A stretch of 64,000 nucleotides of DNA from contig JAHCLQ010000799.1 in the NCBI GenBank assembly GCA_023678885.1, forward strand, positions 26,779 through 90,778. Direction: 5' to 3'. Positions 49,251 to 62,780 of the stretch are shown piece by piece (position 1 is the first letter of the stretch; each line of letters starts with the position of its first letter). The position numbers and the translations under genes are program-made. The stretch is from Pogostemon cablin (Eukaryota > Streptophyta > Magnoliopsida > Lamiales > Lamiaceae). Under the pieces are notes generated by a model. That model made no database searches and was not told the DNA's origin. It worked only from the letters and a program-made list of their open reading frames with translations.

Positions 49251-51813
49251 TATAATGCATGATAGATTTGACGTCTAAAGACTATTTATCACTATGTTTA
49301 TATGAATCATTGAATAAAAAACTCCTTTCCTTATGAGTTAAGAAAGGACAAACAATATACAATGCATGATAGATTCGACGTCTAAAGAGTCATTATCTCT
49401 TTGTTTAATCGAATCATTGAATAAAAAACTCATTTCTTTATGAGTTAAGAAAAGATAAACAACATATAATGCATGATAGATTCGACGTTTAAAGACTTAT
49501 TATCTCTTCGTTTAATCGAATCATTGAATAAAGAATTCGTTTCTTTTTGAGTTAAGAAAGGATAAATAACATATATTGCATGATAGATTCGATGTCTAAA
49601 GACTCATTATCTATTCGTTTAAACGAATCATTGAATAAAGAACATGTTTCCTTATGAGTTAAGAAAGGATAAACAACATATAATGCATGATTGATTCGAC
49701 GTTAGAAGAATTATTATCTCTTTGTTTAATCGAATCATTGAATAAAGAACTCGTTTCCTTATGAGTTAAGAAAGGATAAACAACATATAATGCATGATAG
49801 ATTCGACGTCTAAAGACTCATTATCACTTCGTTTAATCGAATCATTGAATAAAGAACTCATTTCTTTATGAGTTATGAAAAATAAACAACATGTAATGCA
49901 TGATAGATTCGACGTTTAAAGACTTATTATCTCTTCACTTAATCGAATCATTGAATAAAGAACTCATTTCCTTATGAGTTAAGAAAGGATAAACAACATA
50001 TAATACAAGATAGATTCGACGTCTAAAGGCTCATTATCACTACGTTTAAACGAATCATTGAATAAAAAACTCCTTTCCTTATGAGTTAAGAAAGGATAAA
50101 CAATATATAATGCATGATAGATTCGACGTCTAAAGACTCATTATCCCTTCGTTTAAAAGAATCATTGAATAAAAAACTCCTTTTCTTTTGAGTTAAGAAA
50201 TGATAAACAATATATAATGCATGATAGATTCGACGTCTAAAGAGTAATTATCTCTTTGTTTAATCGAATCATTGAATAAAAAACTCATTTCTTTATGAGT
50301 TAAGAAAAGATAAACAACATATAATGCATGATAGATTCGACGTTTAAAGACTTATTATCTCTTCATTTAATCGAATCATTGAATAAAGAACTCGTTTCTT
50401 TATGAGTTAAGAAAGGATAAACAACATATATTGCATGATAGATTCGATGTCTAAAGACTCATTATCTATTCGTTTAAACAAATCATTGAATAAAGAACAT
50501 GTTTCCTTATGAGTTAAGAAAGGATAAACAACATATAATGCATGATAGATTCGACGTTAGAAGACTTATTATCTCTTTGTTTAATCGAATCATTGAATAA
50601 AGAGCTCGTTTCCTTATGAGTTAAGAAAGGATAAACAACATATAATGCATGATAGATTCGACGTCTAAAGACTCATTATCACTTCGTTTAATCGAATCAT
50701 TGAATAAAGAACTCATTTCTTTATGAGTTAAGAAAAATAAACAACATGTAATGCATGATAGATTCGACGTTTAAAGACTTATTATCTCTTCACTTAATCG
50801 AATCATTGAATAAAGAACTCATTTCCTTATGAGTAAAGAAAGGATAAACAACATATAATACAAGATAGATTCGACGTCTAAAGACTCATTATCACTTCGT
50901 TTAAACGAATCATTGAATAAAAAACTCCTTTCCTTATGAGTTAAGAAAGGATAAACAATATATAATGCATGATAGATTCGACGTCTAAAGAGTCATTATC
51001 TCTTTGTTTAATCGAATCATTGAATAAAAAACTTATTTCTTTATGAGTTAAGATAAGAAAACAACATATAATGCATGATAGATTCGACGTTCAAAGACTT
51101 ATTATCTCTTCGCTTAATCGAATCATTGAATAAAGAACTCGTTTCTTTATGAGTTAAGAAAGGATAAACAACATATAATACATGATAGATTCGATGTCTA
51201 AAGACTCATTATCTATTCGTTTAATCGAATCATTGAATAAAGAACATGTTTCCTTAAGAGTTAAGAAAGGATAAACAACATATAATGCATGATAGATTCG
51301 ACGTAAGAAGACTTATTATCTCTTCGTTTAATCGAATCAATGAATAAAGAACTCGTTTCATTATGAGTTAAGAAATGATAAACAACATATAATGCATGAT
51401 AGATTCGACGTCTAAGACTCATTATCACTTCGTTTAGTCGAATCATTGAATAAAAACTCACTTCTTTATGAGTTAAGAAAGGATAAACAATGTATAATGC
51501 ATGATAGATTCGACGTTTTAAGATTCATTATCTCTTTTTTTAATCGAATCATTAAATAAAGAGCTCGTTTCTTTATGAGTTAAGAAAAGATAAACAACAT
51601 AAATTGCATGATAGATTCGATGTTTGAAGACTTATTATCTCTTTATTTAATCGAATCATTGAATAAAGAACTCGTTTCCTTATGAGTTAAATAAGGATAA
51701 ACGACATATAATGCATGATAGATTCGACGTAAGAAGACTTATTATATCTTCGTTTAATCGAATCAATGAATAAAGAACTCGTTTCCTTATGAGTTAAGAA
51801 AGGATAAACAACA
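49251..51813. repeat. Satellite HOR, 24-monomer variant unit
   Basis: 2563 bp between type-1 monomers. A block of types 2-8 occurs twice, with one unusual monomer near 50110-50215 (ATTATCCCTTCG; CTTTTGAGTT). Confidence 0.7.
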
Positions 51814-54800
51814 TATAATGCATGATAGATTCGACGTCTAAAGACTATTTATCACTATGTTTAAACGAATCATTGAATAAAAAACTCCTTTCCTTATGAG
51901 TTAAGAAAGGATAAACAATATACAATGCATGATAGATTCGACATCTAAAGAGTCATTATCTCTTTGTTTAATCGAATCATTGAATAAAAAACTCATTTCT
52001 TTATGAGTTAAGAAAAGATAAACAACATATAATGCATGATAGATTCGACGTTTAAAGACTTATTATCTCTTCGTTTAATCGAATCATTGAATAAAGAATT
52101 CGTTTCTTTTTGAGTTAAGAAAGGATAAACAACATATATTGCATGATAGATTCGATGTCTAAAGACTCATTATCTATTCGTTTAAATGAATCATTGTATA
52201 AATAACATGTTTCCTTATGAGTTAAGAAAGGATAAACAACATATAATGCATGATAGATTCGACGTTAGAAGACTTATTATCTCTTTGTTTAATCGAATCA
52301 TTGAATAAAGAACTCGTTTCTTTATGAGTTAAGAAAGGATAAACAACATATAATGCATGATAGATTCGACGTCTAAAGACTCATTATCACTTCGTTTAAT
52401 CGAATCATTGAATAAAGAACTCATTTCTTTATGAGTTAAGAAAAATAAACAACATGTAATGCATGATAGATTCGACGTTTAAAGACTTATTATCTCTTCA
52501 CTTAATCGAATCATTGAATAAAGAACTCATTTCCTTACGAGTTAATAAAGGATAAACAACATATAATACAAGATAGATTCGACGTCTAAAGACTCATTAT
52601 CACTTCGTTTAAACGAATCATTGAATAAAAAACTCCTTTCCTTATGAGTTAAGAAAGGATAAACAATATATAATGCATGATAGATTCGACATCTAAAGAG
52701 TCATTATCTCTTTGTTTAATCGAATCATTGAATAAAAAACTTATTTCTTTATGAGTTAAGATAAGAAAAACAACATATAATGCATGATAGATTCGACGTT
52801 CAAAGACTTATTATCTCTTCGCTTAATCGAATCATTGAATAAAGAACTCGTTTCTTTATGAGTTAAGAAAGGATAAACAACATATAATACATGATAGATT
52901 CGATGTCTAAAGACTCATTATCTCTTCGTTTAATCGAATCATTGAATAAAGAACATGTTTCCTTAAGAGTTAAGAAAGGATAAACAACATATAATGCATG
53001 ATAGATTCGACGTAAGAAGACTTATTATCTCTTCGTTTAATCGAATCAATGAATAAAGAACTCGTTTCATTATGAGTTAAGAAATGATAAACAACATATA
53101 ATGCATGATAGATTCGACGTCTAAGACTCATTATCACTTCGTTTAGTCGAATCATTGAATAAAAACTCACTTCTTTATGAGTTAAGAAAGGATAAACAAT
53201 GTATAATGCATGATAGATTCGACGCTTTAAGATTCATTATCTCTTTTTTTAATCAAATCATTAAATAAAGAACTCGTTTCTTTATGAGTTAAGAAAAGAT
53301 AAACAACATAAATTGCATGATAGATTCGACGTTTGAAGACTTATTATCTCTTTATTTAATCGAATCATTGAATAAACGACATATAATGCATGATTGATTC
53401 GACGTAAGAAGACTTATTATATCTTCGTTTAATCGAATCAATGAATAAAGAACTCGTTTCCTTAAGAGTTAAGAAAGGATAAACAACATATAATGCATGA
53501 TAGATTCGACGTAAGAAGACTTATTATATCTTCGTTTAATCGAATCAATAAATAAAGAACTCGTTTCCTTATGAGTTAAGAAAGGATAAACAACATATAA
53601 TGCATGATAGATTCGACGTCTAAAGACTATTTATCACTATGTTTAAACGAATCATTGAATAAAAAACTCCTTTCCTTATGAGTTAAGAAAGGATAAACAA
53701 TATATAATACATGATAGATTCGACGTCTAAAGAGTCATTATCTCTTTGTTTAATCGAATCATTGAATAAAAAACTCATTTCTTTATGAGTTAAGAAAAGA
53801 TAAACAACATATAATGCATGATAGATTCGACGTTCAAAGACCTATTATCTCTTCGTTTAATCGAATCATTGAATAAAGAACTCATTTTTTTATGAGTTAA
53901 GAAAGGATAAACAACATATATTGCATGATAGATTCGATGTCTAAAGACTCATTATCTATTCGTTTAAACGAATCATTAAATAAAGAACATGTTTCCTTAT
54001 GAGTTAAGAAAGGATAAACAGCATATAATGCATGATAAATTCGACGTTAGAAGACTTATTATCTCTTCGTTTAATCGAATCATTGAATAAATAACTCGTT
54101 TCCTTATGAGTTAAGAAAGGATAAACAACATATAATGCATGATAGATTCGAAGTCTAAAGACTCATTATCACTTCGTTTAGTCGAATCATTGAATAAAAA
54201 CTCACTTCTTTATGAGTTAAGAAAGGATAAACAATGTATAATGCATGATAGATTCAACGTCTTAAGATTCATTATCTCTTTGTTTAATCGAATCATTAAA
54301 TAAAGAACTCATTTCTTTATGAGTTAAGAAAAGATAAACAACATATAATGCATGATAGTTTCGTCTTCTAAAGACTCATTATCACTTCGTTTAATCGAAT
54401 CGTTGAATAAAAAACTCATTTCCATATGAGTTAAGAAAGGATAAACAATATATAATGAATGATAGATTCGACGTCTAAAGAGTCATTATCTCTTTGTTTA
54501 ATCGAATCATTAAATAAAAAACTCATTTCTTTATGAGTTAAGAAAAGATAAACAACAAATAATGCATGATAGATTTGACGTTCAAAGACTTATTATCTCT
54601 TTGTTTAATCGAACCAATGAATAAAGAACTCGTTTCCTTATGAGTTAAAAAGGGATAAACATCATCTAATGCATGATAGATTCGATGTCTAAAGACTCAT
54701 TATCTCTTCGTTTAATCGAATTATTGAATAAAGAACATGTTTCCATAAGAGTTAAGTAAGGATAAACAACATATAATGCATGATAGATTCGACGTCTAAA

Positions 54801-54985
54801 GACTCATTATCTCTTCGTTTAATCGAATCATTGAATAAAGAACATGTTTCCTTAAGAGTTAAGAAAGGATAAACAACATATAATGCATGATAGATTCGAC
54901 GTAAGAAGACTTATTATCTCTTCGTTTAATCGAATCAATGAATAAAGAACTCGTTTCCTTATGAGTTAAGAAAGGATAAACAACA
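51814..54985. repeat. Satellite, disrupted and degenerate HOR zone
   Basis: Contains a shortened monomer near 53369, where GAATAAA runs straight into CGACATATAATG with about 48 bp lost. Two consecutive type-16 monomers follow. Between ~54130 and 54780 lies a run of more diverged monomers (for example GATAGTTTCGTCTTC and AATGAATGATAG). Confidence 0.75.
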
Positions 54986-56695
54986 TATAATGCATGATAG
55001 ATTCGACGTCTAAAGACTATTTATCACTATGTTTAAACGAATCATTGAATAAAAAACTCCTTTCCTTATGAGTTAAGAAAGGATAAACAATATATAATAC
55101 ATGATAGATTCGACGTCTAAAGAGTCATTATCTCTTTGTTTAATCGAATCATTGAATAAAAAACTCATTTCTTTATGAGTTAAGAAAAGATAAACAACAT
55201 ATAATGCATGATAGATTCGACGTTTAAAGACTTATTATCTCTTCGTTTAATCGAATCATTGAATAAAGAACTCGTTTCTTTATGAGTTAAGAAAGGATAA
55301 ACAACATATATTGCATGATAGATTCGATGTCTAAAGACTCATTATCTATTCATTTAAACGAATCATTGAATAAAGAACATGTTTCCTTATGAGTTAAGAA
55401 AGGATAAACAACATATAATGCATGATAGATTCGACGTTAGAAGACTTATTATCTCTTTGTTTAATCGAATCATTGAATAAAGAACTCGTTTCCTTATGAG
55501 TTAAGAAAGGATAAACAACATATAATGCATGATAGATTCGACGTCTAAAGACTCATTATCACTTCGTTTAATCGAATCATTGAATAAAGAACTCATTTCT
55601 TTATGAGTTAAGAAAAATAAACAACATGTAATGCATGATAGATTCAACGTTTAAAGACTTATTATCTCTTCACTTAATCGAATCATTGAATAAAGAACTC
55701 ATTTCCTTACGAGTTAATAAAGGATAAACAACATATAATACAATATAGATTCGACGTCTAAAGACTCATTATCACTTTGTTTAATCGAATCATTGAATAA
55801 AGAACTCATTTCTTTATGAGTTAAGAAAAGATAAACAACATGTAATGCATGATAGATTCGACGTTTAAAGACTTATTATCTCTTCACTTAATCGAATCAT
55901 TGAATAAAGAACTCGTTTCCTTATGAGTTAAGAAAGGATAAACAACATATAATACAAGATAGATTCGACGTCTAAAGACTCATTATCACTTCGTTTAAAC
56001 GAATCATTGAATAAAAAACTCCTTTCCTTATGAGTTAAGAAAGGATAAACAATATATAATGCATGATAGATTCGACGTCTAAAGAGTCATTATCTCTTTG
56101 TTTAATCGAATCATTGAATAAAAAACTTATTTCTTTATGAGTTAAGAAAAGATAAACAACATATAATGCATGATAGATTCGACGTTCAAAGACTTATTAT
56201 CTCTTTGCTTAATCGAATCATTGAATAAAGAACTCGTTTCTTTATGAGTTAAGAAAGGATAAACAACATATAATACATGATAGATTCGATGTCTAAAGAC
56301 TCATTATCTCATCGTTTAATCGAATCATTGAATAAAGAACATGTTTCCTTAAGAGTTAAGAAAGGATAAACAACATATAATGCATGATAGATTCGACGTA
56401 AGAAGACTTATTATCTCTTCGTTTAATCGAATTATTGAATAAAGAACTCGTTTGTTTATGAGTTAAGAAAAGATAAACAACATAAATTGCATGATAGATT
56501 CGACGTTTGAAGACTTATCATCTCTTTATTTAATCGAATCATTAATAAAGAACTCGTTTTCTTATGAGTTAGATAAGGATAAACGACATATAATGCATGA
56601 TTGATTCGACGTAAGAAGACTTGTTATATCTTCGTTTAATCGAATCAATGAATAAAGAACTCGTTTCCTTATGAGTTAAGAAAGGATAAACAACA
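54986..56695. repeat. Satellite HOR, 16-monomer unit (1710 bp)
   Basis: 1710 bp between type-1 monomers, the same length as the units at 57656-61075. Confidence 0.75.
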
Positions 56696-57655
56696 TATAA
56701 TGCATGATAGATTCGACGTCTAAAGACTATTTATCACTATGTTTAAACGAATCATTGAATAAAAAACTCCTTTCCTTATGAGTTAAGAAAGGATAAACAA
56801 TATACAATGCAAGATAGATTCGACGTCTAAAGAGTCATTTTCTCTTTGTTTAATCGAATCATTGAATAAAAAACTCATTTCTTTATGAGTTAAGATAAGA
56901 AAACAACATATAATGCATGATAGATTCGACGTTCAAAGACTTATTATCTCTTCGCTTAATCGAATCATTGAATAAAGAACTCGTTTCATTATGAGTTAAG
57001 AAAGGATAAACAACATATAATACATGATAGATTCGATGTCTAAAGACTCATTATCTCTTCGTTTAATCGAATCATTGAATAAAGAACATGTTTCCTTAAG
57101 AGTTAAGAAAGGATAAACAACATATAATGCATGATAGATTCGACGTAAGAAGACTTATTATCTCTTCGTTTAATCGAATCAATGAATAAAGAACTCGTTT
57201 CATTATGAGTTAAGAAATGATAAACAACATATAATGCATGATAGATTCGACGTCTAAGACTCATTATCACTTCGTTTAGTCGAATCATTGAATAAAAACT
57301 CACTTCTTTATGAGTTAAGAAAGGATAAACAATGTATAATGCATGATAGATTCGACGTTTTAAGATTCATTATCTCTTTTTTTAATCGAATCATTAAATA
57401 AAGAACTCGTTTCTTTATGAGTTAAGAAAAGATAAACAACATAAATTGCATGATAGATTCGATGTTTGAAGACTTATTATCTCTTTATTTAATCGAATCA
57501 TTGAATAAAGAACTCGTTTCCTTATGAGTTAAATAAGGATAAACGACATATAATGCATGATAGATTCGACGTAAGAAGACTTATTATATCTTCGTTTAAT
57601 CGAATCAATGAATAAAGAACTCGTTTCCTTATGAGTTAAGAAAGGATAAACAACA
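56696..57655. repeat. Satellite HOR, 9-monomer unit with chimeric monomer 2/9
   Basis: 960 bp. The second monomer begins like type 2 (ACAATGCAAG) and ends like type 9 (GAGTTAAGATAAGAAAAC), followed by type 10. Seven monomers are therefore missing. Confidence 0.8.
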
Positions 57656-60600
57656 TATAATGCATGATAGATTCGACGTCTAAAGACTATTTATCACTAT
57701 GTTTAAACGAATCATTGAATAAAAAACTCCTTTCCTTATGAGTTAAGAAAGGATAAACAATATACAATGCATGATAGATTCGACATCTAAAGAGTCATTA
57801 TCTCTTTGTTTAATCGAATCATTGAATAAAAAACTCATTTCTTTATGAGTTAAGAAAAGATAAACAACATATAATGCATGATAGATTCGACGTTTAAAGA
57901 CTTATTATCTCTTCGTTTAATCGAATCATTGAATAAAGAACTCGTTTCTTTATGAGTTAAGAAAGGATAAACAACATATATTGCATGATAGATTCGATGT
58001 CTAAAGACTCATTATCTATTCGTTTAAATGAATCATTGAATAAATAACATGTTTCCTTATGAGTTAAGAAAGGATAAACAACATATAATGCATGATAGAT
58101 TCGACGTTAGAAGACTTATTATCTCTTTGTTTAATCGAATCATTGAATAAAGAACTCGTTTCTTTATGAGTTAAGAAAGGATAAACAACATATAATGCAT
58201 GATAGATTCGACGTCTAAAGACTCATTATCACTTCGTTTAATCGAATCATTGAATAAAGAACTCATTTCTTTATGAGTTAAGAAAAGATAAACAACATGT
58301 AATGCATGATAGATTCGACGTTTAAAGACTTATTATCTCTTCACTTAATCGAATCATTGAATAAAGAACTCGTTTCCTTATGAGTTAAGAAAGGATAAAC
58401 AACATATAATACAAGATAGATTCGACGTCTAAAGACTCATTATCACTTCGTTTAAACGAATCATTGAATAAAAAACTCCTTTCCTTATGAGTTAAGAAAG
58501 GATAAACAATATATAATGCATGATAGATTCGACGTCTAAAGAGTCATTATCTCTTTGTTTAATCGAATCATTGAATAAAAAACTTATTTCTTTATGAGTT
58601 AAGAAAAGATAAACAACATATAATGCATGATAGATTCGACGTTCAAAGACTTATTATCTCTTCGCTTAATCGAATCATTGAATAAAGAACTCGTTTCTTT
58701 ATGAGTTAAGAAAGGATAAACAACATATGATACATGATAGATTCGATGTCTAAAGACTCATTATCTCTTCGTTTAATCGAATCATTGAATAAAGAACATG
58801 TTTCCTTAAGAGTTAAGAAAGGATAAACAACATATAATGCATGATAGATTCGACGTAAGAAGACTTATTATCTCTTTGTTTAATCGAATCAATGAATAAA
58901 GAACTCGTTTCATTATAAGTTATGAAATGATAAACAACATATAATGCATGATAGATTCGACGTCTAAGACTCATTATCACTTCGTTTAGTCGAATCATTG
59001 AATAAAAACTCACTTCTTTATGAGTTAAGAAAGGATAAACAATGTATAATGCATGATAGATTCGACGTTTTAAGATTCATTATCTCTTTTTTTAATCGAA
59101 TCATTAAATAAAGAGCTCGTTTCTTTATGAGTTAAGAAAAGATAAACAACATAAATTGCATGATAGATTCGACGTTTGAAGACTTATTATCTCTTTATTT
59201 AATCGAATCATTGAATAAAGAACTCGTTTCCTTATGAGTTAAATAAGGATAAACGACATATAATGCATGATTGATTCGACGTAAGAAGACTTATTATATC
59301 TTCGTTTAATCGAATCAATGAATAAAGAACTCGTTTCCTTATGAGTTAAGAAAGGATAAACAACATATAATGCATGATAGATTCGACGTCTAAAGACTAT
59401 TTATCACTATGTTTAAACGAATCATTGAATAAAAAACTCCTTTCCTTATGAGTTAAGAAAGGATAAACAATATACAATGCATGATAGATTCGACATCTAA
59501 AGAGTCATTATCTCTTTGTTTAATCGAATCATTGAATAAAAAACTCATTTCTTTATGAGTTAAGAAAAGATAAACAACATATAATGCATGATAGATTCGA
59601 CGTTTAAAGACTTATTATCTCTTCGTTTAATCGAATCATTGAATAAAGAACTCGTTTCTTTATGAGTTAAGAAAGGATAAACAACATATATTGCATGATA
59701 GATTCGATGTCTAAAGACTCATTATCTATTCGTTTAAATGAATCATTGTATAAATAACATGTTTCCTTATGAGTTAAGAAAGGATAAACAACATATAATG
59801 CATGATTGATTCGACGTTAGAAGACTTATTATCTCTTCGTTTAATCGAATCAATGAATAAAGAACTCGTTTCGTTATGAGTTAAGAAAGGATAAACAACA
59901 TATAATGCATGATAGATTCGACGTCTAAAGACTCATTATCTCTTCGTTTAATCGAATCATTGAATAAAGAACTCATTTCTTTATGAGTTAAGAAAAGATA
60001 AACAACATGTAATGCATGATAGATTCGACGTTTAAAGACTTATTATCTCTTCACTTAATCGAATCATTGAATAAAGAACTCGTTTCCTTATGAGTTAAGA
60101 AAGGATAAACAACATATAATACAAGATAGATTCGACGTCTAAAGACTCATTATCACTTCGTTTAAACGAATCATTGAATAAAAAACTCCTTTCCTTATGA
60201 GTTAAGAAAGGATAAACAATATATAATGCATGATAGATTCGACGTCTAAAGAGTCATTATCTCTTTGTTTAATCGAATCATTGAATAAAAAACTTATTTC
60301 TTTATGAGTTAAGAAAAGATAAACAACAAATAATGCATGATAGATTCGACGTTCAAAGACTTATTATCTCTTCGCTTAATCGAATCATTGAATAAAGAAC
60401 TCGTTTCTTTATGAGTTAAGAAAGGATAAACAACATATAATACATGATAGATTCGATGTCTAAAGACTCATTATCTCTTCGTTTAATCGAATCATTGAAT
60501 AAAGAACATGTTTCCTTAAGAGTTAAGAAAGGATAAACAACATATAATGCATGATAGATTCGACGTAAGAAGACTTATTATCTCTTTGTTTAATCGAATC

Positions 60601-62780
60601 AATGAATAAAGAACTCGTTTCATTATAAGTTATGAAATGATAAACAACATATAATGCATGATAGATTCGACGTCTAAGACTCATTATCACTTCGTTTAGT
60701 CGAATCATTGAATAAAAACTCACTTCTTTATGAGTTAAGAAAGGATAAACAATGTATAATGCATGATAGATTCGACGTTTTAAGATTCATTATCTCTTTT
60801 TTTAATCGAATCATTAAATAAAGAGCTCGTTTCTTTATGAGTTAAGAAAAGATAAACAACATAAATTGCATGATAGATTCGATGTTTGAAGACTTATTAT
60901 CTCTTTATTTAATCGAATCATTGAATAAAGAACTCGTTTCCTTATGAGTTAAATAAGGATAAACGACATATAATGCATGATAGATTCGACGTAAGAAGAC
61001 TTATTATATCTTCGTTTAATCGAATCAATGAATAAAGAACTCGTTTCCTTATGAGTTAAGAAAGGATAAACAACATATAATGCATGATAGATTCGACGTC
61101 TAAAGACTATTTATCACTATGTTTAAACGAATCATTGAATAAAAAACTCCTTTCCTTATGAGTTAAGAAAGGATAAACAATATACAATGCATGATAGATT
61201 CGACATCTAAAGAGTCATTATCTCTTTGTTTAATCGAATCATTGAATAAAGAACTCGTTTCTTTATGAGTTAAGAAAAGATAAACAACATATAATGCATG
61301 ATAAATTCGACATTTAAAGACTTATTATCTCTTCGTTTAATCGAATCATTGAATAAAGAACTCGTTTCTTATGAGTTAAGAAAGGATAAACAACATATAT
61401 TGCATGATAGATTCGATGTCTAAAGACTCATTATCTATTCGTTTAAACGAATCATTGAATAAAGAACATGTTCCTTATGAGTTAAGAAAGGATAAACAAC
61501 ATATAATGCATGATAGATTCGACGTTAGAAGACTTATTATCTCTTTGTTTAATCGAATCATTGAATAAAGAACTCGTTTCCTTATGAGTTAAGAAAGGAT
61601 AAACAACATATAATGCATGATAGATTCGACGTCTAAAGACTCATTATCACTTCGTTTAATCGAATCATTGAATAAAGAACTCATTTCTTTATGAGTTAAG
61701 AAAGATAAACAACATGTAATGCATGATAGATTCGACGTTTAAAGACTTATTATCTCTTCACTTAATCGAATCATTGAATAAAGAACTCGTTTCCTTATGA
61801 GTTAAGAAAGGATAAACAACATATAATACAAGATAGATTCGACGTCTAAAGACTCATTATCACTTCGTTTAAACGAATCATTGAATAAAAAACTCCTTTC
61901 CTTATGAGTTAAGAAAGGATATACAATATATAATGCATGATAGATTCGACGTCTAAAGAGTCATTATCTCTTTGTTTAATCGAATCATTGAATAAAAAAC
62001 TTATTTCTTTATGAGTTAAGATAAGAAAACAACATATAATGCATGATAGATTCGACGTTCAAAGACTTATTATCTCTTCGCTTAATCGAATCATTGAATA
62101 AAGAACTCGTTTCTTTATGAGTTAAGAAAGGATAAACAACATATAATACATGATAGATTCGATGTCTAAAGACTCATTATCCCTTCGTTTAATCGAATCA
62201 TTGAATAAAGAACATGTTTCCTTAAGAGTTAAGAAAGGATAAACAACATATAATGCATGATAGATTCGACGTAAGAAGACTTATTATCTCTTCGTTTAAT
62301 CGAATCAATGAATAAAGAACTCGTTTCATTATGAGTTAAGAAATGATAAACAACATATAATGCATGATAGATTCGACGTCTAAACTCATTATCTCTTCGT
62401 TTAGTCGAATAATTGAATAAAAACTCACTTCTTTATGAGTTAAGAAAGGATAAACAATGTATAATGCATGATAGATTCGACGTTTTAAGATTCATTATCT
62501 CTATTTTTAATCGAATCATTAAATAAAGAACTCGTTTCTTTATGAGTTAAGAAAAGATAAACAACATAAATCGCATGATAGATTCGACGTTTGAAGACTT
62601 ATTATCTCTTTATTTAATCGAATCATTGAATAAAGAACTCGTTTCCTTATGAGTTAAATAAGGATAAACGACATATAATGCATGATTGATTCGACGTAAG
62701 AAGACTTATTATATCTTCGTTTAATCGAATCAATGAATAAAGAACTCGTTTCCTTATGAGTTAAGAAAGGATAAACTACA
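57656..62780. repeat. Satellite HOR, three consecutive 16-monomer units
   Basis: Type-1 monomers start at 57656, 59366, 61076 and 62781, giving periods of 1710, 1710 and 1705 bp. The sixteen types recur in the same order in each unit. This is the clearest view of the basic higher-order repeat. Confidence 0.9.
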
